64,000 nt of DNA from Actinomadura sp. NBRC 104425 (GTDB lineage: Bacteria > Actinomycetota > Actinomycetes > Streptosporangiales > Streptosporangiaceae): the NCBI RefSeq assembly GCF_030269545.1, contig NZ_BSTN01000005.1, forward strand, positions 62,001 to 126,000, written 5' to 3'. Positions 16,279 through 25,775 of this stretch are shown here, one piece after another (the first letter of the stretch is position 1; each line of letters opens with the position of its first letter). Under the pieces are notes generated by a model. That model worked only from the letters and a program-made list of their open reading frames with translations, was not told the DNA's origin and did no database searches. Position numbers and translations under genes: made by a program.

Positions 16279-17385
16279 TCACCCGGAGGCCGACGTGCCG
16301 CGCGGGGGTCGGCGTTCGAAGGCGACCACGTCGGCCAGGACGCCGCCGCGCTCGGTCAGGCGCGCCGGCGACGGGCTGTCGTAGACGACGAGCAGCCGCA
16401 GCTCGGACGCGTCGGACTCGTCCAGGACGGCGATGCCCTCGGCGTGGTCGTCCCCCTGCCCGTGCGGCAGTTCGCCCAGCACTTCCAGGTCGGACGCGGG
16501 CACCACGCCGGGGGAGTCGGCGAGGGCCGCGCCGGGCCAGCGCACCACGCGCACCGGCCCGTCCAGGTCCATGCTCGGCCCGGTGAGCAGGAGCAGGTCG
16601 TCGCCGTGCGGGCACATGTCGCGCACCCCGAGCCCGTCCAGTTCGAGGAAGTGGGTGCGGTACGGCTCGCCGCCGTCGAGCGGGCGCGGGCGCAGCCGGT
16701 GCGGGTCGTCGGGATGCGTCTGCGGGCTGATCTCGATGACCGCGGCCCAGCCGCGCAGCACCGGGCCGCGCAGCCCCACGTACAGGCGGTCGCGGTGGGC
16801 GGCGACGCCCTCGATGTCGACGCCGTTGTCCTTGCCCGGCAGGTGCAGGAACGGCGCCAGGTGCGGGTCGTCGGCCAGCAGGTCGGTGATGGAGTCGCCG
16901 TGTCCGCCGAGGACGGCGGCGGTGCGCCCGCCGTCGCGCCGGACGGGCTCGGGCAGCCCGTCGGCGCCGGCGGCCAGGGGGATGCGGGCCAGGATGAAGC
17001 GGTTGTCCTCGCGGACGACGGTGGCCAGCCGCCTGCGGGCCTTGGCGGCCTTCTGCCCGTCCTTGATCTTCTTGCGCTTGAGGCTGTGCGAGCCGATCGC
17101 CCACAGCCAGCCGTCGGCGCGGGCCAGGCCCTCGATGTCGGCCTCCTCGCCGCGTCCGGCGGGCAGCGGGACCAGGTCGGCCAGGGGGACGGTGAGCTGG
17201 CCGTCGTAGCCGGTCACCCGCCCGTCGCCGGCCACCGTCGCCGTCAGCCGCTCGACGGTGGCGGTCTCGTCCCCGGCCACCCACAGGCAGCGGCCGTCCT
17301 GGCGGACGGCGGACAGGTTGGTATGCGTCCCGGCGTCCCGGCTCTCCCGCCCGAAGACAAGCTCGACCTGGCGTTCCACGACCAT
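16279..17385 (-). CDS. DUF3616 domain protein
   Basis: A 368-residue protein with the repeated blade-like strands of a beta-propeller: MVVERQVELVFGRESRDAGT, DIEGLARADGWLWAIGSHSL, then VDIEGVAAHRDRLYVGLRGP and DDHAEGIAVLDESDASELRL. The repeated D-x-E-G-(I/V/L)-A pattern with an SH-S motif is the DUF3616 signature. Function is uncharacterised. No signal peptide is visible, so it is probably cytoplasmic. The ATG at 17383-17385 is chosen because homologues begin just before the R-x-V-E-L-x-F-G strand. The frame is open 127 codons further upstream but that part is not similar to anything I recognise. Confidence 0.82.
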   Translation of the reverse strand: MVVERQVELVFGRESRDAGTHTNLSAVRQDGRCLWVAGDETATVERLTATVAGDGRVTGYDGQLTVPLADLVPLPAGRGEEADIEGLARADGWLWAIGSHSLKRKKIKDGQKAAKARRRLATVVREDNRFILARIPLAAGADGLPEPVRRDGGRTAAVLGGHGDSITDLLADDPHLAPFLHLPGKDNGVDIEGVAAHRDRLYVGLRGPVLRGWAAVIEISPQTHPDDPHRLRPRPLDGGEPYRTHFLELDGLGVRDMCPHGDDLLLLTGPSMDLDGPVRVVRWPGAALADSPGVVPASDLEVLGELPHGQGDDHAEGIAVLDESDASELRLLVVYDSPSPARLTERGGVLADVVAFERRPPRGTSASG

Positions 17386-18114
17386 GCGCAGATGCCCCCA
17401 CTCATCCGTTGTGACGTTATCGCCCGGGACCCCGTCCCGAGTGATCTCTCTCCGACGCCGCCGTGCCGCCCCTGGTTTCCCGGCCCGCCGCCGGTGTGAC
17501 GCCCCACACCGCCCAAAAAAATCTACAATGTAAAGACGTTCGGTTTCAGCGACCCACCACACACAAGCGCACAAACCCACGAACAACCAACCCCACAACG
17601 ACGTGAAACGGACCACGGCGAGGCGCGGGCGCTCGAGCAGGACGGCAAGCGCCGTGCGGGTGTAGGCGCGGCCGGCGCGGGGGCGCGACACGGCGGTTGC
17701 GGTCGTGAGCGGCCACGGCATGCTGAGCCCGAAGGGTCGCGCGGTGAAGGCGGCGGCGCAAACCATGACGCGGCCGGTCAGGTGGTAGAGGGGCCGGATG
17801 GCCGGCGGGGGCGCGGCACGACGTGGCGCAGTGCCGGGGGCGTCTCCGCCCCGGTGGCCGCCGGCTTCAGGGGCGGGCTGCGTCGATGCCGGGCCTGTAG
17901 GCGTCCGGTCCGGCCTGCCGGGCGCCTCGCGGAGGCGCGCCGGTGTGGCAGCGCGGCCACCTGTCTCGCCGCAACCTCCCCAGCGGCGCGAGGGCGGCGA
18001 CCGGCGAGGCGGACCGGCCGGCCGTCGAGGGCGGGCTGCCAGAGGGCGGCTTGTGCGAGCAGGTGTGCCGGCAGGGGTGCGGGGCGGTCTCCCGTTCGGC
18101 GGTGTCGTTCGGGG
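17386..18114. other. intergenic region between the DUF3616 gene and the end of kamA
   Basis: About 730 bp with no gene I can support. Positions 17515-17600 are strikingly AT- and A-rich for this genome and probably carry the promoter of the DUF3616 gene. The remainder is GC-rich with several short open frames that lack ribosome sites or recognisable similarity. Confidence 0.4.
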
Positions 18115-19491
18115 TCAGTGGTCGCGCCACCAGTTCTGGCCGGACTCGGGGAGGGTGTAGATGGGGTCGTAGTACTCGTAGCGGCGGGTGAGGGCGTCAG
18201 GGTCGGCGGCCTCCAGGCCGGTGCGGTAGTTCTTGGTCCAGTAGGAGATGCCGCGTTCGCGGTCGTAGTCGGCGAGCTGGTGCACCCAGCGCTTGCCCAC
18301 GTACGGCACGTCGCACACGATGCGGGGGGTGGCGAAGCCGGGCAGGTAGCCCATGATGGCGTGCTGCAGCCGCTGGGCCTCCCAGACCGCCAGCCGCCAG
18401 TGCTCGCTGAACGGGATCATGTCGCACATGTAGAGGTAGTAGGGCATGATCCCGGCCTCGTCGAGCAGGGCGAACGACAGGTCGAGCAGTGCGGCGGGGG
18501 AGTCGTTGACACCGCGCAGCAGCACCCCCTGGTTGCGGACGTCGCGGATGCCGGTGTCGAGCAGCCCGCGCGCCGCCCTGGCGACCAGCGGTGTGACGGA
18601 CCGGGCGGCGTTGACATGGGTGTGGACGGCGATCTGCACGCCGCGCCGGTGCGCCTTGGCGGCGAGGCGTTCCATGCCCGCGCGGACGTCGTCCTGCAGC
18701 CAGTGCTGGGGCAGGCCCATGAGCGCCTTGGTGGCCAGGCGGATGTCGCGGATGCTGTCGATGTCCAGCAGGGCGTCGACGAAGGCTTCCAGGCGCGGCC
18801 AGGGGAGGTTGGCCACGTCGCCGCCGGAGACGACGACGTCGCGGACGCCGGGGGTGCGGCGCAGGTAGTCCAGCATGGCCCGGTGCCGGTCGGGCGGCCG
18901 GACGGTGAAGCGGTGCTTGTCGACGGCCGGGGTGGAGTTGCCGACCAGGTCCATGCGCGTGCAGTGGCCGCAGTACTGCGGGCAGGTGGGCAGCAGTTCG
19001 GCCAGGACCTTGGTGGGGTAGCGGTGCGTGAGGCCCTCGACGGCCCACATGTCGGCCTCGTGCAGGGAGTCGCGGGTGGCCCGGGGGTGGGACGGCCAGT
19101 CGGTGCGGCGGTCGCTGAACACCGGGATCATGTAGCGGCGGACCGGGTCGGCGTAGAACGCCTCGGTGGAGGCGGTGTCCATGGTGTTGAGCATCTGCGG
19201 CGTGACGAGCATCGACATGGTGGCGCGTTCGTCCTGGTCGCGTTGCAGGTCGGCGTAGAAGGACTCGTCGAGCAGGCCGCCCATCACCTGCCGCAGCTGG
19301 CGGATGTTCTTGACGCAGTGCGCGCGCTGCCACTGGGCCGACTCCCATTCGGCCGTGGTGACGTGCCGCCAGCCCGGGAGGCGGCGCCAGTCGGGTTCGA
19401 CCAGGGGGCGGCGCCGGTAGGCGTAGGGCTGCTCGGCCGGCCCGCCGGCGCTGCGGGCGGTGTCCGGCTGGGAGTGCAGGGCAGTGGTCAT
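18115..19491 (-). CDS. kamA: lysine 2,3-aminomutase (KamA family radical SAM enzyme)
   Basis: A 458-residue radical SAM, PLP-dependent aminomutase. The cluster-binding motif is CPQYCGHCTR (CxxxCxxC) at about residues 168-177. Family segments include WQRAHCVKNIRQLRQVMGGL, TPQMLNTMD, VVVSGGDVANLP, RGVQIAVHTHVNAARSVTPL and PYYLYMCDMIPFSEHWR. It should convert L-lysine to L-beta-lysine, the first step of the lysine fermentation route, and its neighbours encode later steps of exactly that route. The ATG at 19489-19491 is preceded by GAGAGG. The gene is divergent from the 3,5-diaminohexanoate dehydrogenase gene across a 136-bp AT-rich control region. A role restricted to beta-lysine formation for other products cannot be excluded but is less likely in this context. 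Confidence 0.9.
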   Translation of the reverse strand: MTTALHSQPDTARSAGGPAEQPYAYRRRPLVEPDWRRLPGWRHVTTAEWESAQWQRAHCVKNIRQLRQVMGGLLDESFYADLQRDQDERATMSMLVTPQMLNTMDTASTEAFYADPVRRYMIPVFSDRRTDWPSHPRATRDSLHEADMWAVEGLTHRYPTKVLAELLPTCPQYCGHCTRMDLVGNSTPAVDKHRFTVRPPDRHRAMLDYLRRTPGVRDVVVSGGDVANLPWPRLEAFVDALLDIDSIRDIRLATKALMGLPQHWLQDDVRAGMERLAAKAHRRGVQIAVHTHVNAARSVTPLVARAARGLLDTGIRDVRNQGVLLRGVNDSPAALLDLSFALLDEAGIMPYYLYMCDMIPFSEHWRLAVWEAQRLQHAIMGYLPGFATPRIVCDVPYVGKRWVHQLADYDRERGISYWTKNYRTGLEAADPDALTRRYEYYDPIYTLPESGQNWWRDH

Positions 19492-19627
19492 CGTTGACCT
19501 CTCGCGACGTGCTGCGGACAAAATCTTGTATAAGACGGACGTTACGGGAAGACTTCCGGATAAACCAGTGCTGCCCGGGATAATCTACAGATTCGCATTC
19601 GGACAGGGAAGGCGAGGCGGGACAGAG
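19492..19627. promoter_or_regulatory. divergent control region of kamA and kdd
   Basis: 136 bp of sequence much richer in A and T than its surroundings (for example acaaaatcttgtataaga and ggataatctacagattc). It separates divergent genes of one pathway, so it must hold two promoters and probably a shared operator. I could not fix unique -35/-10 pairs, and I see no B12-box or lysine-riboswitch features. Confidence 0.5.
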
Positions 19628-20734
19628 ATGAACGATCTTCGCAGCGGGCCCGAAAACTCTCGCGCCGCGTTGAGCGCCCAGGGCACGGCCGTGGCGGGGA
19701 CGGCGGTGGGGTTGCACCGGGTGCTGGAGCCGCGCGGCGTGCTGCCGCAGGCCGCCCGCCGCCTGGACACCGATCCGCGCATCCGGCCGGACGAGGTGCG
19801 GGTGCGGGTGGAGCGGCTGAACCTGGACGCCGCGTCCTACCGGCAGTTGCGCACCGAGCACGGGGACGATGCCGAGGCGCTGCGCCGGGCCGTGCTGGAG
19901 ATCGTGGCCGAGCGCGGCAAGATGCACAACCCGGTGACCGGCTCGGGCGGCATGCTCGTCGGCGTCGTCGACGAGGCCGGCCCCGCCTCGCCGCTCGGTC
20001 TGCGGCCGGGGGAGCGCATCGCCACGCTGGTGTCGCTGACGCTCACCCCGCTGGCGATCACCGACGGGCTGGCCCGGTGGGACGGCCGGTCCGAGCAGGT
20101 GCCGGCCGAGGGGCACGCCATCCTGTTCGCCCGATCCGCCGCCGCGGTGCTGCCCGACGACCTGCCGATGCCGCTGGCGCTGGCGGTGATGGACGTGTGC
20201 GGCGCGCCCGCGCTCACCCATCGCGTGGTGGCCGAGCGGGTCGGCAGGGGCGCGCCCCCGGCGGTGGCGGTGCTGGGCGGGGCGGGCAAGAGCGGGTCGC
20301 TGTCGCTGGCGGCGGCGCGGCGGGCGGGGGCGGCGCGCACGGTGGGACTGGTGCCCGATGAGGATGAGCGGCGGCGGCTGGAGTCCTCCGGGCTGGCCGA
20401 CGCGGTGGTGGTGGCGGACGCGCGCGACCCCGTGGCGGTGGCGCAGGCGCTGGGGGAGCCCGCCGACGTGACGGTGGTGTGCGTGGACGTGCCCGGCTGC
20501 GAGCACGGGGCGATCCTGGGCACCGCGCCGGGCGGGACGGTGGTGTTCTTCTCGATGGCGACCTCGTTCCCGGCGGCGGCGCTGGGCGCCGAGGGGCTGG
20601 CCGCGGACGTCACGATGCTGATCGGCAACGGATTCGTGCCCGGGCACGCGCGGATGGCGCTGGAACTGGTGCGGTCGGTGCCCGGGGTTCGCGCGTTGTT
20701 CACCGCCCGGACGGGGGGTGATTCGGCACAATGA
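19628..20734 (+). CDS. kdd: L-erythro-3,5-diaminohexanoate dehydrogenase
   Basis: A 368-residue NAD(P)-dependent dehydrogenase. The N-terminal region carries family segments HRVLEPRGVLPQAARRLD and EIVAERGKMHNPVTGSGGML, and the C-terminal half the Rossmann motif VAVLGGAGKSGSLSLAAARRAGA. It oxidises L-erythro-3,5-diaminohexanoate to 5-amino-3-oxohexanoate, the step after the two aminomutases of lysine fermentation. The ATG is at 19628. It is divergent from kamA and upstream of a DUF2252 gene and kamD-kamE-kal, all on the plus strand. Family membership is clear from motif pattern and context; activity is inferred. Confidence 0.88.
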   Translation: MNDLRSGPENSRAALSAQGTAVAGTAVGLHRVLEPRGVLPQAARRLDTDPRIRPDEVRVRVERLNLDAASYRQLRTEHGDDAEALRRAVLEIVAERGKMHNPVTGSGGMLVGVVDEAGPASPLGLRPGERIATLVSLTLTPLAITDGLARWDGRSEQVPAEGHAILFARSAAAVLPDDLPMPLALAVMDVCGAPALTHRVVAERVGRGAPPAVAVLGGAGKSGSLSLAAARRAGAARTVGLVPDEDERRRLESSGLADAVVVADARDPVAVAQALGEPADVTVVCVDVPGCEHGAILGTAPGGTVVFFSMATSFPAAALGAEGLAADVTMLIGNGFVPGHARMALELVRSVPGVRALFTARTGGDSAQ

Positions 20735-20827
20735 CTCGGGTACGTCCGGTAGCGGCGGGGGGCGCCCGGGCCCGGACTCCGGGGAGGAGCGCGCCCCGGC
20801 GTTCGAGAGCAGAAAAGAGAACAGTAG

Positions 20828-22159
20828 ATGGCGAGCATCACCCGGTCCCTGCGGGAGAAGGCCCCGCAGGAGCGGCAGCGGCAGATCGTCGACGTGCTGG
20901 TCGAGGCCTTCGCGGATCTGATGGAGCGCAGTCCCGCCGATTTCCGCCGCCGGTTCCGGAAGATGGCCGCCGACCCGTTCGCGTTCTACCGGGGCAGCGC
21001 CTGCCTGTTCTACGCCGACATCGTGCACGACGACGACCCGTGGGCCGACGAGCGCACCAGCCGGGTGTGGATCCAGGGCGACCTGCACGCGCAGAACTTC
21101 GGCACCTACATGAGCGACGACGGGGTGTTCGTCTTCGACGTCAACGACTTCGACGAGGCCTACGTCGGGCACTTCACCTGGGACGTCAAGCGGCTGGTGG
21201 CCAGCGTGGCGCTGCTGGCGTGGAGCAAGGCGATCTCCGACGCCGACATCCAGCGGATGATCGAGACGTATGTGCGCGCCTACGTCGACCAGGTGCGGTC
21301 CTTCGCCGAGCACGGCGACGACCAGGGCTTCGCGCTGACCCTGGACAACACCGACGGGCACGTGCGCCAGGTGCTGGTCTCGGCGCTGTCGTCGACCCGC
21401 ATCGGGCTGCTGGAGGAGAAGACGGTCGTCGAGCGGCACGAGCGGCGCTTCCGCGAGGGGCCGGGGGTGCGGCGGCTGGACGAGGCGGAACGCGCCAAGG
21501 TCGAGCGGGCCTACGAGGAGTACCTGCGCACCATCCCCGAGGACAAGCGGTTCGGCAGCCTGACCTACCGGGTCAAGGACATCGTGGGCGCGTCGGGCTT
21601 CGGCATCGGGTCGGCCGGGCTGTCGGCCTACAACGTGCTGGTGGAGGGGCACACGCAGGCGCTGGAGAACGACGTCATCCTGTCGGTGAAGCAGGGGAAC
21701 GTGGCCGCGCCCAGCCGGGTGGTGGACGACGAGCGCATCCGCGGCTACTTCCTGCACCACGGCCACCGCACGGCGGTGTCGCGGCGGGCGCTGCAGGCCA
21801 ACACCGACCCGTGGCTGGGGTACACGCAGATCGACGGCGTGGGCTTCGTGGTGCAGGAGCTGTCGCCCTATGAGGAGGACCTGGACTGGTCGGGGCTGAC
21901 CGAGCCGGAGGAGATGCTGCCGCTGCTGGACGACCTGGGCCGCGCCACCGCCAAGATCCACTGCGTGTCCGACACCGACTCCGACCACACGCTGGTCGAC
22001 TTCCAGGTGGAGGAGGCCATCGCCAAGGTGATCGGCCCGGACGAGTCGGCGTTCGTGGCGGCGATGATCGAGTTCGGGATGGAGTACGCGGCGGTGGTGC
22101 GCGACGACCACCGGCTCTTCGTCGACGCGTTCCGCAACCACCAGATCCCGGGGCTGTGA
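20828..22159 (+). CDS. DUF2252 domain protein
   Basis: A 443-residue protein of the DUF2252 family, which has a distant kinase/aminoglycoside-phosphotransferase-like look. Key segments are FAFYRGSACLFYADIV, VWIQGDLHAQNFGTYMSDDG, VFDVNDFDEAYVGHFTWDVK (the GDxHxxN and DxND catalytic-like motifs), SGFGIGSAGLSAYNVLVEG, VILSVKQGN and a late HCVSDTDSDHTLVDFQVEEA. The family's activity is unknown. It lies between kdd and the aminomutase genes on the same strand, with 93 bp before it and 173 bp after, so it may be part of the lysine operon or a passenger. No sequence feature links it chemically to lysine. Confidence 0.88.
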   Translation: MASITRSLREKAPQERQRQIVDVLVEAFADLMERSPADFRRRFRKMAADPFAFYRGSACLFYADIVHDDDPWADERTSRVWIQGDLHAQNFGTYMSDDGVFVFDVNDFDEAYVGHFTWDVKRLVASVALLAWSKAISDADIQRMIETYVRAYVDQVRSFAEHGDDQGFALTLDNTDGHVRQVLVSALSSTRIGLLEEKTVVERHERRFREGPGVRRLDEAERAKVERAYEEYLRTIPEDKRFGSLTYRVKDIVGASGFGIGSAGLSAYNVLVEGHTQALENDVILSVKQGNVAAPSRVVDDERIRGYFLHHGHRTAVSRRALQANTDPWLGYTQIDGVGFVVQELSPYEEDLDWSGLTEPEEMLPLLDDLGRATAKIHCVSDTDSDHTLVDFQVEEAIAKVIGPDESAFVAAMIEFGMEYAAVVRDDHRLFVDAFRNHQIPGL

Positions 22160-22332
22160 CCGGCCCCCGCGTCCGGCGTCCGGCCTTGCCGCCGGGGCGG
22201 CGCCGGGCGCGGGCGGCGGGCTGCGAGCGGAGCCGGCCATAGAGGTTCTTGCGCAATCAGGGTCTGATACCGGAGGATCTTCCGTAGATGTTCCGTTGAG
22301 ACGGATGATTGCCGGTGGATCGGAGGACGGCG

Positions 22333-23934
22333 ATGACGCCGCAGCCCAAGCTGGATCTCGATCCGGAGGCGGTGCGCACGGCCCGGCGGCTGGCCGCGCG
22401 CGCCGCCGAACCCATCATCGAGATGGCCCGGACCCATACCACGGTGTCGGTGGAGCGGGCGCTGCTGCGCCTGGCCGGGCTGGCGGGCGCCGACGCCGAC
22501 GGCCGTCCCTGGGTCAACCACCTCGCCGACGCCGTGCGCGGCCAGGTCGGCCTCGAGCACGGCGTGGCGCTGCCGGTGTGGGACGCGCTGCTGACCGGCC
22601 CGCATGAGTCGCTGGCCGAGCTGGCGCGGGCCGCCGCCCGAGGCCGGGTCCGGTTCCGGCTGCCCGCCGGGGACGCGGCGCGGGCGGCGCGTGACGCGGC
22701 CCGCGCCGCCGCCCGCGCCGGCATCGACCGCATCGACGCCCGCCGCGCCGAACGCGACCGGCTGCTCGGGCAGGTCGGCGACCCGCCGCACCCGTGGATC
22801 TACCTGATCGTCGCCACCGGCGACATCTACGAGGACATCCCCCAGGCGCAGGCCGCCGCCCGGGAGGGCGCCGACGTGGTCGCGGTGATCCGCTCCACCG
22901 GGCAGTCGCTGCTGGACTACGTGCCCGAGGGCGCCACCCGCGAGGGCTACGCCGGGACCTACGCCACGCAGGAGAACTTCCGGCTGATGCGGGCCGCGCT
23001 CGACGAGGTGTCCCGCGAGCTGGGCCGGTACGTGCGGCTGACCAACTACGCCTCGGGCCTGTGCATGCCGGAGATCGCGACGCTGGCCGGGCTGGAACGC
23101 CTGGACATGATGCTCAACGACTGCATGTACGGCATCATCTTCCGCGACATCAACCCCCGCCGCACCTTCATCGACCAGCGGTTCTCCCGGCAGATCCACG
23201 CCCGCGCCGGCATCGTGGTCAACACCGGGGAGGACAACTACCTCACCACCGCCGACGCGGTCGACGCCGCGCACACGGTGATCGTCAGCCAGCTGCTCAA
23301 CGAGCGGTTCGGGCACGAGGCGGGTCTGGCCGACGCCCAGCTCGGCCTCGGCCACGCCTTCGAGATCGACCCGTCGCTGCCGGGCTCGTTCCGCCTGGAA
23401 CTGGCGCACGCCCAGCTGGTGCGCGAGCTGTTCCCCGACGCGCCGCTGAAGTACATGCCGCCCACCAAGCACATGACCGGCAACATCTTCGCCGGGTACC
23501 TGCTGGACGCCTTCTTCAACCTGGCCGGGGTGATGACCGGCCAGTCCATCATCCTCATCGGCATGATGACCGAGGGCATCCACACCCCCTGGCTGTCGGA
23601 CCGCGACCTGGCGCTGGAGAACGTGCGCTACGTCCGCGACGCCTGCGGCGACCTGGCCGAGGACTTCGCCCCGCGCCCCGACGGGTTCATCGTGCAGCGG
23701 GCGCGGCGCGTGCTGGCCGAGGCGGTGGACCTGCTGGCCCGCATCGCCGACGACGGGCTGCTCAACGCCATCGCCGACGGCACGTTCGGCGTCACCCGCC
23801 GTCCCCCCGACGGCGGCAAGGGCCTGGACGGCGTCGTGGAACGCGCCGACGGCTACTTCAACCCCGCCATCGAGATCCTCGACACCGAGGACCCCCACGC
23901 CGCGGCGCGCGCGCAGGAGGAGGTGCCCGCATGA
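22333..23934 (+). CDS. kamD: beta-lysine (lysine) 5,6-aminomutase alpha subunit
   Basis: A 533-residue adenosylcobalamin- and PLP-dependent aminomutase large subunit. Recognisable family blocks are [40 protein letters not shown] [80 protein letters not shown] and [20 protein letters not shown]. It migrates the epsilon-amino group of L-beta-lysine to give 3,5-diaminohexanoate. The ATG at 22333 has CGGAGGA just upstream. The last four bases (ATGA) overlap the start of the beta-subunit gene, which implies coupled translation of the heterodimer. Confidence 0.93.
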   Translation: MTPQPKLDLDPEAVRTARRLAARAAEPIIEMARTHTTVSVERALLRLAGLAGADADGRPWVNHLADAVRGQVGLEHGVALPVWDALLTGPHESLAELARAAARGRVRFRLPAGDAARAARDAARAAARAGIDRIDARRAERDRLLGQVGDPPHPWIYLIVATGDIYEDIPQAQAAAREGADVVAVIRSTGQSLLDYVPEGATREGYAGTYATQENFRLMRAALDEVSRELGRYVRLTNYASGLCMPEIATLAGLERLDMMLNDCMYGIIFRDINPRRTFIDQRFSRQIHARAGIVVNTGEDNYLTTADAVDAAHTVIVSQLLNERFGHEAGLADAQLGLGHAFEIDPSLPGSFRLELAHAQLVRELFPDAPLKYMPPTKHMTGNIFAGYLLDAFFNLAGVMTGQSIILIGMMTEGIHTPWLSDRDLALENVRYVRDACGDLAEDFAPRPDGFIVQRARRVLAEAVDLLARIADDGLLNAIADGTFGVTRRPPDGGKGLDGVVERADGYFNPAIEILDTEDPHAAARAQEEVPA

Positions 23935-24746
23935 CGGCCGCGACCCCCGGCTCCACCGCCGCCCGCACCCCCGCCGAGGCCGGAACCCGGCAGGTCATCC
24001 GCCCCTACGGCGACACCACCGGCGACGGCATGGTGCAGCTGTCGTTCACCCTTCCCGTGCCGGCGGGCGAACGCGCCGAGGCCGCCGCGCTGCAACTGGC
24101 CGCCAAGATGGGGCTGGACCCGGCCAGCGTGGTGCACGCCAAGGCGATGGGCCCCCACTTCACGTTCTTCATCGTCTATGGACGGGTCAGCCACCTCATC
24201 GACTACGCGGCCATCCCCGCCCCGCCCGAACGCGAGTACCCGCTGCTGAGCGCCCAGGAGGTCAACCTGGCGATCCGGTCGGCGCTGGGCCGCCGCCTGG
24301 TGGTGGTGGGCGCGTGCATCGGCACCGACGCCCACACCGTCGGCATCGACGCCATCCTCAACGTCAAGGGCTACGCGGGGGAGAAGGGCCTGGAGTACTA
24401 CCGCGAGATCCACGTGGTCAACATGGGCGCCCAGGTCACCGTGGAGGAACTGGTGGCGCGCGCCAAGGCCGAGAACGCCGACGCGGTGCTGGTGTCCCAG
24501 GTCGTCACCCAGCGCAACGCGCACCTGCACAACACCAAGCAGATGGCCGCCGCGTTCCACGCCGAGTACCCCACCGCCGTGGCCGCGGGCATGGGGCGTC
24601 CGCTGCTGGTGGTGGGCGGCCCCCGCTTCGACACCGTCACCGCCGAGGAGCTGGGGGTGGACCGCATCTTCGGCAAGGGCACCACTCCGTCGGAGGTCGC
24701 CAGCTACCTCGTCCACGCCCTGCTCCCCCGGGAGGCCGCCCCGTGA
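23931..24746 (+). CDS. kamE: beta-lysine (lysine) 5,6-aminomutase beta subunit
   Basis: A 271-residue B12-binding subunit. The base-off/His-on cobalamin motif is visible as [20 protein letters not shown] (D-x-H-x-x-G), followed by [40 protein letters not shown] and [20 protein letters not shown], the standard B12-domain strands. The lysine that forms the internal aldimine with PLP should be the K in NVKGY. It starts within the ATGA of kamD and ends in a GTGA overlap with the next gene, so kamD-kamE-kal are translationally coupled. Confidence 0.93.
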   Translation: MTAATPGSTAARTPAEAGTRQVIRPYGDTTGDGMVQLSFTLPVPAGERAEAAALQLAAKMGLDPASVVHAKAMGPHFTFFIVYGRVSHLIDYAAIPAPPEREYPLLSAQEVNLAIRSALGRRLVVVGACIGTDAHTVGIDAILNVKGYAGEKGLEYYREIHVVNMGAQVTVEELVARAKAENADAVLVSQVVTQRNAHLHNTKQMAAAFHAEYPTAVAAGMGRPLLVVGGPRFDTVTAEELGVDRIFGKGTTPSEVASYLVHALLPREAAP

Positions 24747-25138
24747 GCGACCCGCGTCTGGGGCTCACCGTCACCCACCGCCGCTACGTCCCCTACGGGC
24801 ACGCCCACTACGCCGGGAACCTGGTGGACGGGGCGTACGTGCTGGCGATGTTCGGGGACGTGGCCACCGAGGTGTGCATCCGCACCGACGGCGACGAGGG
24901 CCTGTTCGCCTCCTACTCCGACGTGCAGTTCCGCGCGCCCGTGCGGGCCGGCGACGTGCTGGAGGCCACCGCCACCGTCACCCGTGTCGGCACCCGCAGC
25001 CGCACCCTGGACTTCGAGGCGCGCGTGGTGTGCCGGGGCCGTCCCGACCAGGGTCCGTCGGCCGCCGAGGTGCTCGCGGAGCCGATCGTCGCGGTCACCG
25101 CGACCGGCACCGTCGTGGTGCCTCCGGCGGGCGCGTGA
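24743..25138 (+). CDS. kal: 3-aminobutyryl-CoA ammonia-lyase
   Basis: A 131-residue single hotdog-fold protein. [20 protein letters not shown] opens the fold, [15 protein letters not shown] is the central helix, and [20 protein letters not shown] and [10 protein letters not shown] are the strands. This size and N-terminal YVPYGHAHY pattern match the lyase that removes ammonia from L-3-aminobutyryl-CoA to give crotonyl-CoA, the last dedicated step of lysine fermentation. The start GTG overlaps the kamE stop (GTGA). A generic acyl-CoA thioesterase-like hotdog would be the alternative, but the operon context favours Kal. Kce (keto-acid cleavage) and the CoA transferase that connect Kdd to Kal are not encoded in this window. 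Confidence 0.85.
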   Translation: MSDPRLGLTVTHRRYVPYGHAHYAGNLVDGAYVLAMFGDVATEVCIRTDGDEGLFASYSDVQFRAPVRAGDVLEATATVTRVGTRSRTLDFEARVVCRGRPDQGPSAAEVLAEPIVAVTATGTVVVPPAGA

Positions 25139-25775
25139 CGGCCGGTTCGCGGCGGCCGGGGCGCGGCGCGGGGCGCCCCGAATCGGGCACCGGCGGCGGA
25201 ACGGACGGGCGGCGCGATCTCCCCGCACCGTCGATCATGGCGCTGAGCTGGGATGACACGGAAACACCGCAGCGCATGCGGCGGTTGACACAGCTCGCGA
25301 AGCCGGTAGTTTGGCACCAGTCCAGCACGGGACTCACCGATCGGCCGCTCGATGGCGCCACCGGACACCGCGCCACGACGGGGACGAGCGCGGATCGCAC
25401 ACCGATCGCTCCTCGCCTCCGTCCCGAGCCAGGTGCGTTGCCCGGGTGCCGCGCCCGGCGGGGCCGCCCGATCGGTCGGGGGCTTGGACCCGGGAAGGGC
25501 CCGGACATCCAGTAGAAAACGGAGCTTTCGTTCTCACCGCCTGTGGGACGACTCCGGCCCGAGGGATGTCGCGGGCCCTCCTCCGTGCCCCCGCCCTCTC
25601 GCCTTCCGACCCGCCTGCGCACGCTCCCCCGCACCCCCGCCAGCGGGCGGATGAACACTACGGCTTCCCTCACTCGGTGCGTTTCCGGCATAAAGGGGAT
25701 CGCGCCCGGTCGCCACCGCCCCGGCGGCCCGGTACCGTTCGGCCAGGGGAACAGCACGAGCGGAGGAGCGTGCCG
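25139..25775. other. long leader/intergenic region upstream of lnt
   Basis: About 640 bp without a supportable gene. A good sigma-70-type promoter lies at 25285-25312. It is followed by about 460 bp before the lnt start, either a long untranslated leader or an undetected short transcript. GC-rich inverted segments occur (for example around 25555-25590), but I see no known riboswitch. Confidence 0.4.
25285..25312 (+). promoter_or_regulatory. sigma-70-type promoter toward lnt-ppm1
   Basis: TTGACA at 25285-25290, a 16-bp spacer and TAGTTT at 25307-25312. It points toward lnt, but the predicted start of transcription is about 455 bp before the lnt start codon. Confidence 0.55.

Noticed and set aside
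16192..16290. Short plus-strand gene starting GTG 16192 after a GGAG-like site
   Set aside because: The frame soon enters the antisense of the DUF3616 gene and has no recognisable domain.
17867..18130. Small minus-strand gene overlapping the 3' end of kamA
   Set aside because: Pro/Arg/Ala-rich translation with no ribosome site or known motif, and it overlaps the well-supported kamA stop region.
18197..22240. Very long minus-strand open frame spanning kamA, kdd and DUF2252
   Set aside because: It is a shadow frame: the genes on the correct frames carry clear family motifs, and this translation is Arg/Pro/His-rich without recognisable domains.
22160..22332. Cobalamin riboswitch upstream of kamD
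   Set aside because: No B12-box-like sequence or matching helices were found here or in the kamA/kdd gap.
24743..25138. Generic thioesterase for the hotdog protein after kamE
   Set aside because: The length, N-terminal pattern and translational coupling to kamE fit 3-aminobutyryl-CoA ammonia-lyase better.
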